DNA of 64,000 bases. It comes from Meloidogyne chitwoodi. Taxonomy: Eukaryota > Nematoda > Chromadorea > Rhabditida > Meloidogynidae. The DNA is taken from assembly GCA_015183035.1 (NCBI GenBank), contig JACZZP010000015.1, positions 1,426,001-1,490,000 on the forward strand, written 5' to 3'. Both the position numbers and the translations under genes were made by a program. The number at the start of each line of letters is the position of its first letter. Positions within the stretch are counted from its first letter, which is position 1. The notes beneath the pieces were generated by a model. That model did not search any database. It saw only the letters and a program-made list of their open reading frames with translations, and was not told the DNA's origin. Positions 63,201 to 64,000 of the stretch are shown in pieces.

Positions 63201-63405
63201 AGGAGGTGATGATATTAACTTTTTACATATAATATTAATATTTAAAGGACAAACATTTACTCCATATGGAACATCTGGATTAGCAGTAGCTTCAGCACTT
63301 TGCCAATTAACCCCTGCACAACTTGCCCTTCTTCAACCACCAAATATTGAGAAGAAGTCAAAAAGAAAATCAAATCTTAAACGTTTTATGCCTTTCATAT
63401 CGTGA
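57267..63405 (+). CDS. tag-53: Attractin orthologue (EGF, CUB, Kelch, PSI, laminin-EGF, TM)
   Basis: This is a large type I membrane protein of the attractin/mahogany family. A signal peptide (MELLFLLLIIFFTWLEFPF) is followed by EGF 1 (CDKPCFNGGTCSDGTC, 57480-57590), a CUB domain (about 57745-58300) and EGF 2 (CSGNGRCNSNGICICNEG). Kelch repeats follow (58740-60070: DDLWIYGGL, LYIFGGIIN, MILVYGGYN, VMLLVGGN, MFVIGGFNG). Then come Cys-rich PSI repeats (60430-61560: CTNCLLEKGCGWCESS, CSDCQSIGPRCGWCDDG) and laminin-type EGF repeats (61750-62195: CQCNGHSTC, CQCNGQATLC). The single membrane span is ILFFVIFAACFIVLLVVAGL (about 62838-62945). The cytoplasmic tail has MASRPFA at 63010-63030 and GTSGLAVASALC near 63270, both conserved in vertebrate attractins. 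The stop is tga 63403-63405. The symbol is the C. elegans attractin-like gene as I recall it. Gln/Ser-rich insert 60975-61100 is extra. Confidence 0.92.
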
Positions 63406-64000
63406 TTATATATTTTTTTCTGAGGCCATTATTTGCATAATGTTTGTGAATTTTGCATTTTTAATTTTCGCGTTTTTACTCAAATGTACTGTGTATACTT
63501 GTATTTTTTATTTGTAAATTCTGAAAATGAAACAATTTTATTATTTTTATCAAGAAAAAATTTCATAAACAATGATTTATTGTTAGGAATATATGTAGAA
63601 AAATAATAGCACTTGTCGTAAAAATGTCAGCACTGAAACTATTGCAATGAAATATCTCGATCATATTTAAATTTTTGCGCTTTTTTACTACAAAACGCCA
63701 AAATAGGCGCCATAGATTTTGGCTATTTGCCATGCAGACAGCATACCATTCATTTGAAGTGCACCTGCTGTCTAGGTTTGTCGTCGCAATTCGATTTTTT
63801 GTTAATAGAAGATACATATGTATGTACATTTTTGTGGTCGCCCTATGTGTAAATGCTTGTGTTTTATTCTGGCTCTTTTTTCTTCCACATTTTTGCGCGC
63901 GTTTTTTCAGACTGCATTTTGCGTGTGCATCGCGCACTTTAAGGTCGAAATAAACGTTTGAATTTGAGTTTGCATTTATTTTTGGTTAATATTTGATCGC
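63406..64000. other. 3' flank of the attractin gene
   Basis: The right end of the window is less A+T-rich (63660-63950). It contains AACGCCAAAATAGGCGCC, which is partly self-complementary, and TATGTATGTACAT. Open frames occur on both strands over the same bases (63563-63937 on -, 63675-63953 on +) but neither shows a known domain. It could be a repeat or the edge of another gene. Confidence 0.4.

Noticed and set aside
63563..63953. Overlapping frames on both strands at the right end
   Set aside because: Both are rich in Cys/Arg/Phe/His in a pattern typical of chance frames, and neither has a domain or intron signals.

Overview
The window is nuclear DNA of a nematode, most likely a plant-parasitic clade IV species such as a root-knot nematode (Meloidogyne). 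This is an inference from the extreme A+T content outside a few genes, short introns ending in TTTTAG/TTTCAG, nematode neuropeptide precursors of the GGARxF type, a FOZI-1-type zinc-finger/formin protein, a secreted Kunitz family and Asn/Gln-rich proteins. No operon of bacterial type, CRISPR array, tRNA or rRNA was recognised. All genes are intron-split, so each CDS entry gives the span from start codon to stop codon, introns included.

Layout: 1.5-6.4 kb, fozi-1-like gene (+). 7.2-21.1 kb, an accessory block of at least five secreted Kunitz-domain genes (four on -, one on +) plus a 12-cysteine secreted protein, interrupted by nhl-1 (-), a RING/B-box/NHL ubiquitin ligase. 22.0-26.0 kb, a G+C-richer island with a divergent gene pair (two-PDZ protein on -, CK1/TTBK-like kinase on +), bracketed by a broken MIF exon on the left and an intact MIF gene on the right. 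26.2-32.6 kb, rps-21 and tcer-1 (-), head to tail. 33.1-41.5 kb, two divergent neuropeptide precursors separated by a gene desert that holds a MULE-type element with a hAT-type element nested inside it. 42-43 kb, gene remnants. 43.3-63.4 kb, conserved housekeeping genes: cand-1 (-), atx-2 (+), tmem-184 (-) and an attractin gene (+).

How they work together: most neighbours are functionally unrelated. Conserved groupings are the tcer-1/rps-21 tandem (possible operon), the divergent promoters of PDZ/kinase, cand-1/atx-2 and tmem-184/attractin, and the Kunitz cluster. Three Kunitz genes share a 19-bp upstream element and longer copied upstream DNA.

The most notable signals are: a Kunitz domain that has lost exactly the two cysteines of one disulfide; the shared Kunitz upstream element; a transposon nested in a transposon, both with intact target-site duplications; an apparent one-base frameshift in the kinase gene; and the G+C-rich gene pair lying between MIF copies.
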